Assembly: GCA_037384885.1 (NCBI GenBank)
Contig: JARRNO010000009.1
Span: 1 to 39,172 of the forward strand
Reading direction: 5' to 3'
Source: JARRNO01 sp037384885
GTDB lineage: Bacteria; Acidobacteriota; UBA4820; DSQY01
Length of the DNA stretch: 39,172 nucleotides
The notes beneath the pieces were generated by a model. That model was not told the origin of the DNA and searched no databases. It saw only the letters and a program-made list of their open reading frames with translations. Both the position numbers and the translations under genes were made by a program. Of this stretch, positions 23,777 to 31,744 are shown piece by piece (position 1 is the stretch's first letter; each line of letters starts with the position of its first letter).

Positions 23777-24080
23777 GTGATTAAGTGACTGAGTGACCAG
23801 GCCCGCGGGTATGCCTTAGCAAGCCGGTGGCCGTGGAACCGGATAAGGATGGCACCCGATTCCGGCAACGATCGGAGGCACCCTCTTCAAATACTTGCAT
23901 GCAACGGCAATCCCGGGAACACTTTCTCGTCTCCCAGCTCTTGACTTCCTCGCCGGCCATTGTTTGCCAAAGGCCGATTCCTGCGGAGGCAGGTTGTTCA
24001 AATTCTTGCCCCAGAGGTCTGCACGCAACCTAATCACTTCATCACATAGCCCCCTAGTCACTGCGCGCACCGCGCGCCGG
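23777..24080 (+). repeat. Composite intergenic repeat, copy C
   Basis: This occupies most of the 556-bp gap 23712-24267. It has GTGA units at 8-base spacing (23777-23798), the 73-bp module shared with copy B (23886-23958), a second TTCAAATTCTTGCC start (23999-24012), TCAC units in the opposite sense (24032-24062) and TCACTGCGCGC-ACC-GCGCGC (24058-24077), which matches the palindrome of copy B at 18611-18630. The GTGA and TCAC arrays face each other as an inverted pair. The remainder of the gap up to 24150 shows nothing recognisable. Confidence 0.6.
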
Positions 24081-24150
24081 GACCGGCAGGCCCCCGGCAT
24101 AAATGCTGCAACTCGTTTGTTATCAACATGTTGTCGGCTGGGCTTTCTTC

Positions 24151-24180
24151 TTGACAAGCCGCCCCGACCTTCCGTATGCT
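24151..24180 (+). promoter_or_regulatory. Sigma70-type promoter of the secreted DUF3887-type gene
   Basis: A consensus TTGACA at 24151-24156 and TATGCT at 24175-24180 with an 18-bp spacer. The leader is about 80 bases and ends with GGAGG at 24254-24258, 9 bp before ATG 24268. Confidence 0.6.
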
Positions 24181-24267
24181 GATTTTTCGAAATGACTTTA
24201 AAGGAAGAGAAGGGGCGTCCGCCGGACAGGGGAACCCGGGACATTTTAAATCTGGAGGTTTTGAGAC

Positions 24268-24717
24268 ATGAAACTGTTTTCTCTGAGCAAGCGTTTTGCT
24301 CTCGTTGCCGCAGCGCTTTCGATGGTATCCCTGGCCGGGCTGGCGGAAGCACCGGCTGCCGTCACGCAGGCCAAGGACTTCATCCAGAACATGAATAAAG
24401 GCAATTTTCAGTCCGCCCACGCCGAACTCGCATCCGACCTCAGTCAGAAAGTCGGCGCCGACAAGCTGCAGAACGCCTGGGATCATTTGATCCAGAAGGC
24501 CGGCTCTTTCGTAGATTTCCACGACCACAAGGTGGACCAGAAGGGCGCATATACGATCGTGACCCAGGTTTGCCAGTTCAAGAAAGGGGCGGTGGATATT
24601 CTCGTAGCCGTGGACAACTCGGGCAAGGTCGCCGATTTCCGTTACCAGAACCACAAACCGGCAAAAAGCACGCAGGCCGAGAAGACCAGCACGGATTCGG
24701 GCCGCAAGGCCGGCTGA
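24268..24717 (+). CDS. Small secreted DUF3887-type protein
   Basis: 149 residues with a signal peptide (MKLFSLSKR, hydrophobic core, cleavage probably after an Ala-rich site at about 25-31). The mature part fits the DUF3887 pattern: an AKDFIQNMNKGNFQSAH helix, a KLQNAWDHLIQKAGSF helix, a VTQVCQFKKGAVDILVAVD strand pair and a final VADFRYQN. The single Cys is in the strand region. It has its own good promoter and ribosome-binding site and is probably monocistronic. The C-terminus is Ser/Thr/Lys-rich and likely disordered. No function is known for the domain. Confidence 0.7.
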   Translation: MKLFSLSKRFALVAAALSMVSLAGLAEAPAAVTQAKDFIQNMNKGNFQSAHAELASDLSQKVGADKLQNAWDHLIQKAGSFVDFHDHKVDQKGAYTIVTQVCQFKKGAVDILVAVDNSGKVADFRYQNHKPAKSTQAEKTSTDSGRKAG

Positions 24718-24730
24718 CCTCTCTGCGGCG

Positions 24731-24795
24731 GCAGCCTTTCGGGCTGTTGTGCCGGGACCCCCGGCAATGTTACCTTAATGTGCGCCGCAGGCGCA
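24731..24795 (+). promoter_or_regulatory. Three tandem hairpins before the export operon
   Basis: Stem 1 is GCAGCC-TTTCG-GGCTGT (24731-24747), stem 2 GCCGGG-ACC-CCCGGC (24751-24765), stem 3 TGCGCC-GCA-GGCGCA (24781-24795). Stem 1 is followed by TTGTG and stem 2 by AATGTTACCTTAATG, so either may terminate the upstream transcript weakly; together they could act as leader or attenuator of wzm. Confidence 0.35.
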
Positions 24796-24849
24796 GGGGG
24801 GGCCTGCGTGTGCGCGCGGCCCGCTTGCCGCTCACCGGAGGAGTTCTGA

Positions 24850-25698
24850 TTGGGCCCTGTGGAACACACGCTTCCCAATGATGCGCCTGTGACGCGGATC
24901 GCGCCCCACAGGGGCTGGTTCGACCTTCGAATCCGTGATCTCTGGATGTACCGGGATCTCCTTTATTTTCTCACGTGGCGGGACGTCAAAGTCCGCTATA
25001 AACAAACGGCGCTCGGCGCCGTCTGGGCCGTTCTACAGCCGTTTCTCATGATGGTGGTTTTCAGCGTCTTCTTCAAAAGGATGCTGCATGTTCCCTCGGA
25101 CGGCTTCCCCTATCCCATCTTCGCTTACGTCGCGCTTCTCCCATGGACAGTCTTCGCCCAGAGTGTCAGCCAGGCGTCCAAATCCCTGGTGGCGGGGAGC
25201 AACCTGGTCAAAAAGGTCTACTTTCCTCGACTTTTCATGCCCTTGGGATCGGTTCTCGCCATGCTGGTGGATTTCTTTCTGGGCGGTCTGGTGTACGTGG
25301 GACTGATGCTCTACTACCACATTATCCCGCACTGGACCGCGCTTCTGCTCCCGGCCTTTCTCCTTCTGGCCTTCTGCACGGCGCTCGGCGTCAGCCTGTG
25401 GTTGTCCGCCTTGAACGTCCAGTACCGCGACGTGCAGCACACGGTCCCGTTCCTCATACAGATCTGGCTGTTCATGACCCCGGTCATTTATCCCACCAGC
25501 CTCTTGGGCCGTTACAAGTTCCTCATGGCGCTCAACCCCATGACCGGCGTGGTCGAAGGCTTCCGTTGGGGGCTGCTGGGCGCGGGCCGCGCTCCCGGAG
25601 CCATCATCTTCGTTTCGGTGGCGTCCTCCCTGATTATCCTGGTCACCGGTCTCCTTTACTTCAGGCACATGGAAAGCACCTTCGCCGATACGATCTGA
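24850..25698 (+). CDS. wzm: Polysaccharide ABC exporter permease (Wzm)
   Basis: 282 residues from TTG 24850, chosen because GGAGGAG lies 6 bp upstream. ABC-2 type permease with about six membrane helices. Typical features are the N-terminal WRDVKVRYKQTALGAVWAVLQP segment, which meets the first helix, and the ALNVQYRDVQHTVPFLIQIWLF-like region near the fifth (position about 190-215). It forms the inner-membrane channel that exports a finished, lipid-linked polysaccharide. The wzt ATPase follows 47 bp later. Confidence 0.92.
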   Translation: MGPVEHTLPNDAPVTRIAPHRGWFDLRIRDLWMYRDLLYFLTWRDVKVRYKQTALGAVWAVLQPFLMMVVFSVFFKRMLHVPSDGFPYPIFAYVALLPWTVFAQSVSQASKSLVAGSNLVKKVYFPRLFMPLGSVLAMLVDFFLGGLVYVGLMLYYHIIPHWTALLLPAFLLLAFCTALGVSLWLSALNVQYRDVQHTVPFLIQIWLFMTPVIYPTSLLGRYKFLMALNPMTGVVEGFRWGLLGAGRAPGAIIFVSVASSLIILVTGLLYFRHMESTFADTI

Positions 25699-25745
25699 TC
25701 TTCGCGCGCGGCCGGCCGCGGCCGCAAGAGAGGTCCGCAGGGCAT

Positions 25746-27014
25746 ATGGGACACTACGCCGTCACCGCTGAAAACATTGGAAAGAGATACCGGCTCGGCG
25801 AAAGGGAACCCTATAAAACCTTAAGGGACACGATCATGCGTGCCGCCGGCGCACCTTTTCGCGCGCTTCGGAGCCGCGCACACCGTTCCGGACCGGACAC
25901 CTTCTGGGCCTTGAAGGACATCTCCTTTGAGGTTGTTCCCGGTGAAGTGGTCGGATTTGTCGGCCGGAACGGCGCCGGCAAGAGCACGCTACTCAAAGTT
26001 CTCTCCCGCATTACTGATCCCACGACCGGCCACGCTGAAATACGCGGACGCGTCGGCTCCCTTCTCGAGGTAGGCACGGGCTTTCACCCGGAACTGACCG
26101 GCCGCGAGAACATCTTCCTGAACGGCGCCATTCTCGGCATGCGCAAGCAGGAAATCCAGAAGAAATTCGACGAGATCGTCGCCTTTTCAGAAATTGAGCG
26201 CTTTCTGGACACCCCCGTAAAACGTTACTCGAGCGGGATGTACGTCCGCCTGGCTTTTGCCGTGGCCGCCCACCTTGAACCCGAAATCCTCCTGGTGGAT
26301 GAAGTCCTGTCGGTCGGCGATGCCGCCTTCCAGAAAAAGTGTTTCGGAAAAATGGGCGAGGTGGCAGGGGAGGGCCGCACCGTCTTTTTCGTCAGCCACA
26401 ACATGGCGGCCGTACAGTATCTGTGCACAAGGGGGTTTCTGATCGACCAGGGGCAGGTCGTCGCCACGGGAACGCCCAAGGAAACGGTGGAAAAATACCT
26501 CCGCCTCATCAGCGCGCAGGATCTGCACGCCACGCGGGATTTAGCCGCCCTGCCCCGGCCCTCTAACAAGCAGGCGGTGTTTTCCGACGGAATGCTCAAC
26601 GGCCAGCCGCTGGTCGGGAACCACGTGGTTTCGCCCGGCGACGATCTTGCATTTGAGCTGGAAATCGACCTGAAGGAGTCCCGGCCGCGAAGCGTACTGG
26701 GCATCACCCTGGAAGACGACCTCGGCATCGGGGTGATCGGTCTGAACAGCCGCCTGCAGCAGGGCCGCCGGGATTTCGCCCCGGGACGCCACCGCATCGG
26801 TTCCAGGCTGGCGAACCTCCCGCTCGTTCCGGGACGATACTACCTTTCCCTCTTCTTCGGTTCCAGCGGCGAAAGGATGGACATTCTCGACCGGATCGCC
26901 TCCATCGACGTCGTCAAGACAGATGTATACGGCACCGGTGAAATGCCGGGCAGAGGGCAGGGGTACTACCTGGCTGACGCCGAATGGACCTTCGAGGAGG
27001 CCGGGAAAAGATGA
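25746..27014 (+). CDS. wzt: Polysaccharide ABC exporter ATPase with C-terminal carbohydrate-binding domain (Wzt)
   Basis: 422 residues from ATG 25746; an open frame extends upstream through wzm but is not coding. ATPase part: Walker A GRNGAGKST, a GSLLEVGTGFHPELTGREN loop typical of Wzt/TagH proteins, signature YSSGMYVRLAFA, Walker B EILLVDEVLSVGD and H-loop SHN. From about residue 275 there is a beta-rich domain (SPGDDLAFELEIDL, LPLVPGRYYLSLFF) of the Wzt_C type, which in E. coli O9a recognises the modified end of the O-antigen chain. This predicts that the exported glycan carries a capping group. It pairs with wzm. Confidence 0.93.
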   Translation: MGHYAVTAENIGKRYRLGEREPYKTLRDTIMRAAGAPFRALRSRAHRSGPDTFWALKDISFEVVPGEVVGFVGRNGAGKSTLLKVLSRITDPTTGHAEIRGRVGSLLEVGTGFHPELTGRENIFLNGAILGMRKQEIQKKFDEIVAFSEIERFLDTPVKRYSSGMYVRLAFAVAAHLEPEILLVDEVLSVGDAAFQKKCFGKMGEVAGEGRTVFFVSHNMAAVQYLCTRGFLIDQGQVVATGTPKETVEKYLRLISAQDLHATRDLAALPRPSNKQAVFSDGMLNGQPLVGNHVVSPGDDLAFELEIDLKESRPRSVLGITLEDDLGIGVIGLNSRLQQGRRDFAPGRHRIGSRLANLPLVPGRYYLSLFFGSSGERMDILDRIASIDVVKTDVYGTGEMPGRGQGYYLADAEWTFEEAGKR

Positions 27015-27066
27015 CAGGGGCCGTCCGCGCCGTCGAACGCCTGTCCGCCGGCCCGGCGCGCTCGAA

Positions 27067-28005
27067 ATGCCGCCCGGACGATTCGCCATGCTGATACGCG
27101 CCGCGAAGCACGCCAAACACGTTTCTCACCGGTGGTACTGCACGCACTTCCGGTGCAACAGCCTCCGGCGCCCCGTGTTCCTCACGGGGTGCGGCCGCTC
27201 GGGAACGACCATACTCGGCAAGGCGATTTCGCAGCACGAAGCGGTGACCTACCTCCGTGAACCGTGAGATATTTGGGAAAGCTGGTATCCCGCCACAGAC
27301 GTTTGGAGCCCCCTGGCCGGAAAACGCGGAGGCAAGCTCTATTTCGACCGCAGTGATGCAGTTCCGGGCCCGAGCAGAAGGCTGAGGGGCGACTTCTGCT
27401 TCCGCACGGACCTGACCGGACGTCCCCAGCTCGTATCCAAGCTTCCGGAAAACAATTTCCGGCTGGAATTCATCCGTGCCGTCTTTCCCGACGCCCTCAT
27501 TCTGCACATCATCCGGAATGGGGCGGAGGTTGCGGACTCCATCAAAAAGATCGCGCCGAAGTGGGCATGGTACGGAGCGAACGATCACAAATGGAAAGCC
27601 CTGGCAGCCTACGCACGCACCAGGGATGCATGGAAAGACCTCCCCGAACTCTGCGCCACGGATTTCGAAAGAGGCCTCCTTGAGTGGCGTCTCAGCGTGG
27701 AAACGGCGGTCGAGCAGCTGGACGCCTTTCCCCAATCCGCCTGCCTTCAGGTCAGATATGAAGATCTGCTGGTACGCCCCGTGGAAGTACTGGAGCAGAT
27801 AGAACGATTCATCGGACTGGAACCGAGCGATTCGGTGAACCGGTTCGCGCGGGAAAAGATCAGCCGCCGGTCTCCCGCGATCTCTCCCGAATCCTTGAAT
27901 GCCGTCCAGCGGCGTATCGCCGGAGATCTCCTCGTTCGCCTCGGATACGAGAACACCGGCTGGCGAAAGCCCCCCGAGAAGGAAAGCGCCGGCCTGCCAT
28001 GCTGA
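27067..28005 (+). pseudogene. Sulfotransferase interrupted by one in-frame TGA
   Basis: One frame, open apart from TGA at 27265-27267, encodes a sulfotransferase of about 312 residues. Before the stop: FLTGCGRSGTTILG, the 5'-phosphosulfate loop. After it: DIWESWYPATDVWS, ILHIIRNGAEVADSI (3'-phosphate-binding Arg/Ser) and VRYEDLLVRP. The context LREP-stop-DIW reads naturally as Arg with CGA changed to TGA by one transition. Starts at ATG 27067 or 27088 lack a clear ribosome-binding site. The rest of the frame is intact, which suggests a recent mutation or a base error. It lies between wzt and two further sulfotransferase genes. Confidence 0.75.
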
Positions 28006-28856
28006 TCACCCCAGATTTCGTTCTTCTCAATTTCCCCAAGACGGGAAGCAGCTTCACGCGCCAAGTGGTCAAGACGGTTTACGGCGGCTCTCCCGGCGGC
28101 AGGCTGAAACGGGGCCTGGCGAAGGCCGGCTTGTGCGAGCCGCCCTTCCGCGAGTTGTTTTTCCCCAATATCCGCCTGCGCGTGGACGGTCTCCAAGAAG
28201 ATCAGCATGGAACGTACCGCCAGATCCCCGGCGTCTTCCGGCGCCTTCCGGTGGTCGCTGTCGCCCGCAATCCCTTCGACCGCTACGTCTCCAAGTATAA
28301 ATTCCGATACTGGCAGAGCCGCCCCATTCCCTCCCTCGAAGAAGTGCGGCGTGTCTTCCCCGGCTTCCCCGATTTGAGTTTCGAGCAGTTTCTCGACTAC
28401 GAAGACTTTCTGTCCAGCCGTTACCGGATCCCAGGCCTGGCCCTGAATCCGACGCCCGGGGGCCAGACGGTCGAGTTCGCCATGATGTTTTTCACGGACC
28501 CGTCCGGCTTTCTCAAGGCAGCCAGTGGGACCGGACTGGATCAAGACGGCCTGATAAAAGCCCTGCCGCCGATCCGTTTCTTGAGAATGGAAAGGCTCAA
28601 CCGTGATCTTTACAACTTCCTGGAAGACGCAGGGGTTTCCCGCCGGCGGATCCGATTCATTCTTCAAACCGACCGGATCCAGCCGCCGGAGGGCACTTCC
28701 CGCAAGCCCGGAGATCGCTGGCAGGATTATTACTCTCCCGCCCTTCTCGAGAAGGTGTACCGCAAGGACCGGATTCTCTTCGACCTCCTCGGCGCCCTCG
28801 GCGTGGGCGAACCGGAATCGTGGCCCGGAAACCGGGAGACCTCCGGCCATGGCTAG
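27999..28856 (+). CDS. Sulfotransferase family protein
   Basis: 285 residues, overlapping the preceding stop by 7 bp. The PAPS 5'-phosphosulfate loop is NFPKTGSSFTRQ (residues 11-22) and the 3'-phosphate site is VVAVARNPFDRYVSKYKF (about 84-101). The form resembles carbohydrate sulfotransferases of the Sulfotransfer_2 type. It would transfer sulfate from PAPS to a hydroxyl or amine of a sugar, on the cytoplasmic side since no signal or membrane segment is seen. A member of the export/glycosyltransferase cluster. Confidence 0.82.
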   Translation: MLITPDFVLLNFPKTGSSFTRQVVKTVYGGSPGGRLKRGLAKAGLCEPPFRELFFPNIRLRVDGLQEDQHGTYRQIPGVFRRLPVVAVARNPFDRYVSKYKFRYWQSRPIPSLEEVRRVFPGFPDLSFEQFLDYEDFLSSRYRIPGLALNPTPGGQTVEFAMMFFTDPSGFLKAASGTGLDQDGLIKALPPIRFLRMERLNRDLYNFLEDAGVSRRRIRFILQTDRIQPPEGTSRKPGDRWQDYYSPALLEKVYRKDRILFDLLGALGVGEPESWPGNRETSGHG

Positions 28857-28861
28857 CAGCG

Positions 28862-28878
28862 GGCCGGCTTCGCCGGCC
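28862..28878 (+). promoter_or_regulatory. GC-rich hairpin between two sulfotransferase genes
   Basis: GGCCGGC-TTC-GCCGGCC is a perfect 7-bp stem with a 3-base loop in the 41-bp gap. No U-tract follows; the next ATG comes 19 bases later with GAGG in between. It looks like a message-stabilising or translation-tuning hairpin rather than a terminator. Confidence 0.4.
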
Positions 28879-28897
28879 TGCATGAATCGAGGCTTTC

Positions 28898-29803
28898 ATG
28901 CCCTTTGACAGCAGCTACGAAGGCAACGACCTGGTTTTTCTCCTGGGCTGTCCCCGGAGCGGCACGACTTGGATGCAAAGGCTGATCGGCGCGCATCCCG
29001 CCGTGGAAACCGGGCGGGAGTCCCACCTGTTCGAGTTCTATCTCGGCCCCACGCTTCAATACTGGCAGATGGAGCTGGAACACCTCACGCGGCCGGAGGC
29101 CCGCCGGGGGCAGGGCGTGATGGGCCTTTCCTGCTACTTTGAGCGCGACGAATTCATGGCGCTCTTTCGTGACTATTCGCTCCATCTCCTGGAACACATC
29201 AAAGGCGGGTTGGAGCCCGGCCGCTTCTTTCTGGAAAAAACGCCGGGGCACGCGCTTTTCATCCCCGAAATCAGGACACTCTTTCCGCAGTGCAAAATCA
29301 TTCACCTGCTGCGGGATCCCAGGGCGGTCACGGCGTCCATGCTGGCCGCCTCCAAAGGCTGGGCCGCCGAATGGGCCCCGCCGCATGTCCGCGCCGCCGC
29401 CTGGACTTGGCGGCATCACGTGGAAAAAGCCCGCAAAGACGGCGCGCGCCTTCCCCAGGACGCGTTTCTCGAAGTTCGATACGAAGACGCCAGAAAGGAT
29501 ACGGCGGCCGCCCTCCGCCGGATTCTAGACTTTCTCGGGCTGGAATGGAGCGACGACCGGCTTCGCGCCGCCGTTGAGGACAACCGCCCGGGCGCCGAAG
29601 GGACACCCGTCCCCCTTCACGGGGAGGCTGCCGCAGTCGTCGGCCCGGTCTCCAGACTGCCCGAGGGCCACGCCCGCAACGCGCCGCCGAAAGGTTGGCG
29701 GCGGCAGCTCAGTTTGCTTGAGAAGCTTCAGCTCCAGTGGAAGATCGGTAGCGCCATGCGAGACGCCGGCTATCGCTGGCGGCTGAGAGATTGGCTCCCC
29801 TGA
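28898..29803 (+). CDS. Sulfotransferase (Sulfotransfer_1/3 type)
   Basis: 301 residues. 5'-phosphosulfate loop LLGCPRSGTTWMQRLI at about 15-30, FFLEKTPGH at about 109-117, 3'-phosphate site IIHLLRDPRAVTASM at about 135-149 and FLEVRYEDARKD further on. All PAPS-binding elements look intact. A cytoplasmic enzyme with no membrane segment. It is clearly different in sequence from the gene just upstream, so the two likely act at different positions or on different residues of the glycan. GAGG lies about 6 bp before the start. Confidence 0.87.
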   Translation: MPFDSSYEGNDLVFLLGCPRSGTTWMQRLIGAHPAVETGRESHLFEFYLGPTLQYWQMELEHLTRPEARRGQGVMGLSCYFERDEFMALFRDYSLHLLEHIKGGLEPGRFFLEKTPGHALFIPEIRTLFPQCKIIHLLRDPRAVTASMLAASKGWAAEWAPPHVRAAAWTWRHHVEKARKDGARLPQDAFLEVRYEDARKDTAAALRRILDFLGLEWSDDRLRAAVEDNRPGAEGTPVPLHGEAAAVVGPVSRLPEGHARNAPPKGWRRQLSLLEKLQLQWKIGSAMRDAGYRWRLRDWLP

Positions 29804-29822
29804 ACAAGGACCCCGAATCGGT

Positions 29823-30725
29823 ATGCAGCTTTCTCTGATTCTCTGCACGCGAAACCGCGCCGATGCGCTGGAGCGATGCCTCGCCGCCATCCCGGGCGAT
29901 GAATTGCAGGCGGCGGACGCCGAGCTGGTCCTCGTGGACAACGGTTCCACCGACCGGACTCCGGAAGTGATGGAACGCTTCCGCGGCGAAGCCGGGTTTC
30001 CCGTCATTTGCATGCGGGAAGAGAAGCCCGGCCTTTCCTGGGCCCGTAACGCCGGCCTTCGCGCCGCCCGGGGGGAAATGCTTGCCTTTACAGACGACGA
30101 CTGTTACCTCGAACCCGGATATCTGGAGTCCGCCGTGCAGCTCCTCGGAAAAGACACGTTTCAGTTCTGCGGAGGCCGGCTGCTTCCGTACGATCTATCG
30201 GATTCTCCGTACGGGTTCAACGAAGACGACCAGTTCCGCCTTTTTCCTCCGAAGAGCGTGATCCCGGCCGGAGTCATCCAGGGCGCCAACATGATCTTCC
30301 AGCGCCGGGTCGTTGAGGCGGTCGGGGGCTTCGACACCCGTCTTGGCGCCGGCACGCCCTTCCGCTGTGAGGACATCGAATATGCGGCCCGGGCTTCCAT
30401 GGCGGGATTCACAGGCGCATATACCCCCGAACTCGCTGTTCGGCACCATCACGGACGCAAGCCTGGCCCGGAAATCAAGACGCTCAAGAGGCAGAACGAC
30501 GTGGCACGAGGCGCATACTATTCACGGCTGATCCTCATGGGCAACCTCCGGTACCTGGCGCACTGGGCGAAGATGGCGTTTCGCCGTCAGAAGCCGTCCG
30601 TGACGCTGAGAGAGATCCGGGGAGCTTTGGCCTTCACGGCCTCCAGAATCTTCCACCGGGATGGGAGCCGTGACGGGGACCGCCGGCCGGAAACGGCCCG
30701 GGCGGGCAAGGGAGGACGGACATGA
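29823..30725 (+). CDS. Family 2 glycosyltransferase
   Basis: 300 residues, GT-A fold. LSLILCTRNRADALERCL at the start, VLVDNGSTDRT, GLSWARNAGLRAARGE and the metal-binding FTDDDC with Asp91-93. A later FRCEDIEYAARAS holds the usual catalytic-base region (ED). No membrane helix, so it probably works at the cytoplasmic face on a lipid-linked acceptor. The last 4 bp overlap the next glycosyltransferase gene (ATGA). Donor sugar not predictable. Confidence 0.88.
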   Translation: MQLSLILCTRNRADALERCLAAIPGDELQAADAELVLVDNGSTDRTPEVMERFRGEAGFPVICMREEKPGLSWARNAGLRAARGEMLAFTDDDCYLEPGYLESAVQLLGKDTFQFCGGRLLPYDLSDSPYGFNEDDQFRLFPPKSVIPAGVIQGANMIFQRRVVEAVGGFDTRLGAGTPFRCEDIEYAARASMAGFTGAYTPELAVRHHHGRKPGPEIKTLKRQNDVARGAYYSRLILMGNLRYLAHWAKMAFRRQKPSVTLREIRGALAFTASRIFHRDGSRDGDRRPETARAGKGGRT

Positions 30726-31744
30726 GCGGGCCCCAGGCGCCTTCCGGCTTCCACGCTCCCGCTTTTAAGGCGGATGGAGCACGAGGGCCGGAGGTCTCCG
30801 TCGTCGTCTGTACGCGAAACAGGGCCGCCTACCTGGCCAGGGCCCTGGAGAGCCTGAAAGGGCAGAGCCTGCCGGCTGAGATTTTCGAAATTCTCGTGGT
30901 GGACAACGCGTCGTCCGATGACACCCGGGCGCAGGTGGAGAGAGCGGCCCGCGCGCAGTCCAACCTGGTCTATCTGCATGAACCTGCTCCCGGGCTTTCC
31001 CAAGCCCGCAACACAGGCTGGCGGTCGGCCGGGACGCCCCTCGTCGCCTTCTTGGACGACGACGCGGTGGCCCATCCCGATTGGATCGAAAAGATGCTGC
31101 GCGCCTTCCGGAAGGCCGAACCCGCGGCAGACTGCGTTGGCGGGCGGATCGAACCCATCTGGGAAGCGCCCAGACCGGCCTGGCTGACTGACGAACTGAC
31201 GGCCCCGCTTACCGTGCTCCTTTGGGACCGGCCTCCAGGCCCCCTGGAAGCCGGGCGCTGGGTTGCCGGCGCGAACATGGCTTTCACCCGGCATATTCTC
31301 GAGGAGCTTGGGGGATTTTCCACCGGACTTGGAAGAAAAGGAAACAACTTGCTTTCCAACGAAGAAGTACTCATGCAGGAAGCCATCCGCCGCAGGGGCG
31401 GCACTGTCTGGTATGATCCCGCCGTCGTGGTCGGCCACCATGTTCCCGCCGCAAGGATGACCCGCGCCTTCATGCGGCGTCGTTACTGGTGGCAGGGCAT
31501 CTCACAGGCAGCGACCCGGCGCAGACTTGAACCCGTTCCTTCTGGGAAACGCGCCGCAAAAGCCCTTCGATACGCCCTCGGCCTGCTCAAACCCGGGCGC
31601 TTCGCCGGCCTCGTTTTTCCCTTCCTTGGACGCAGGGGCTTCGTGCGCAAGTGCCTGGCGCTCGAAAGAGCCGGCCTGGCTTATGGCATGCTGATTCCCG
31701 GCCCATCGGGAAACCGGGAAGATATGGGGGAAGACGTCTCTTGA
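30722..31744 (+). CDS. Family 2 glycosyltransferase
   Basis: 340 residues. Same fold as its upstream neighbour: VSVVVCTRNRAAYLARAL, LVVDNASSDDT, GLSQARNTGWRSAG and FLDDDAVAHPDW with Asp112-114. The two genes share the CTRNR and GLS-x-ARN motifs and may be an old tandem duplication, though the overall sequences differ. Start ATG 30722 overlaps the upstream stop; the TTGA overlap at its end leads into the GT4 gene. The C-terminal part is basic and may sit on the membrane. Confidence 0.88.
   Translation: MSGPQAPSGFHAPAFKADGARGPEVSVVVCTRNRAAYLARALESLKGQSLPAEIFEILVVDNASSDDTRAQVERAARAQSNLVYLHEPAPGLSQARNTGWRSAGTPLVAFLDDDAVAHPDWIEKMLRAFRKAEPAADCVGGRIEPIWEAPRPAWLTDELTAPLTVLLWDRPPGPLEAGRWVAGANMAFTRHILEELGGFSTGLGRKGNNLLSNEEVLMQEAIRRRGGTVWYDPAVVVGHHVPAARMTRAFMRRRYWWQGISQAATRRRLEPVPSGKRAAKALRYALGLLKPGRFAGLVFPFLGRRGFVRKCLALERAGLAYGMLIPGPSGNREDMGEDVS

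Noticed and set aside
11018..24267. tRNA or rRNA genes in the long intergenic gaps
   Set aside because: No T-loop consensus with a matching acceptor stem or rRNA-like sequence was seen by eye in the gaps; the gaps are explained mainly by the repeats.
25143..25745. Open frame through wzm continuous with wzt, suggesting a fused protein
   Set aside because: In that frame the wzm region gives a meaningless Arg/Pro/His-rich sequence, while wzm reads perfectly in its own frame. ATG 25746 is the normal Wzt start.
27265..27267. TGA in the sulfotransferase read as selenocysteine or as a recoded codon
   Set aside because: The position is normally Arg in this context, not Cys. TGA is used as a regular stop by many genes in the window, and no SECIS-like stem was evident.
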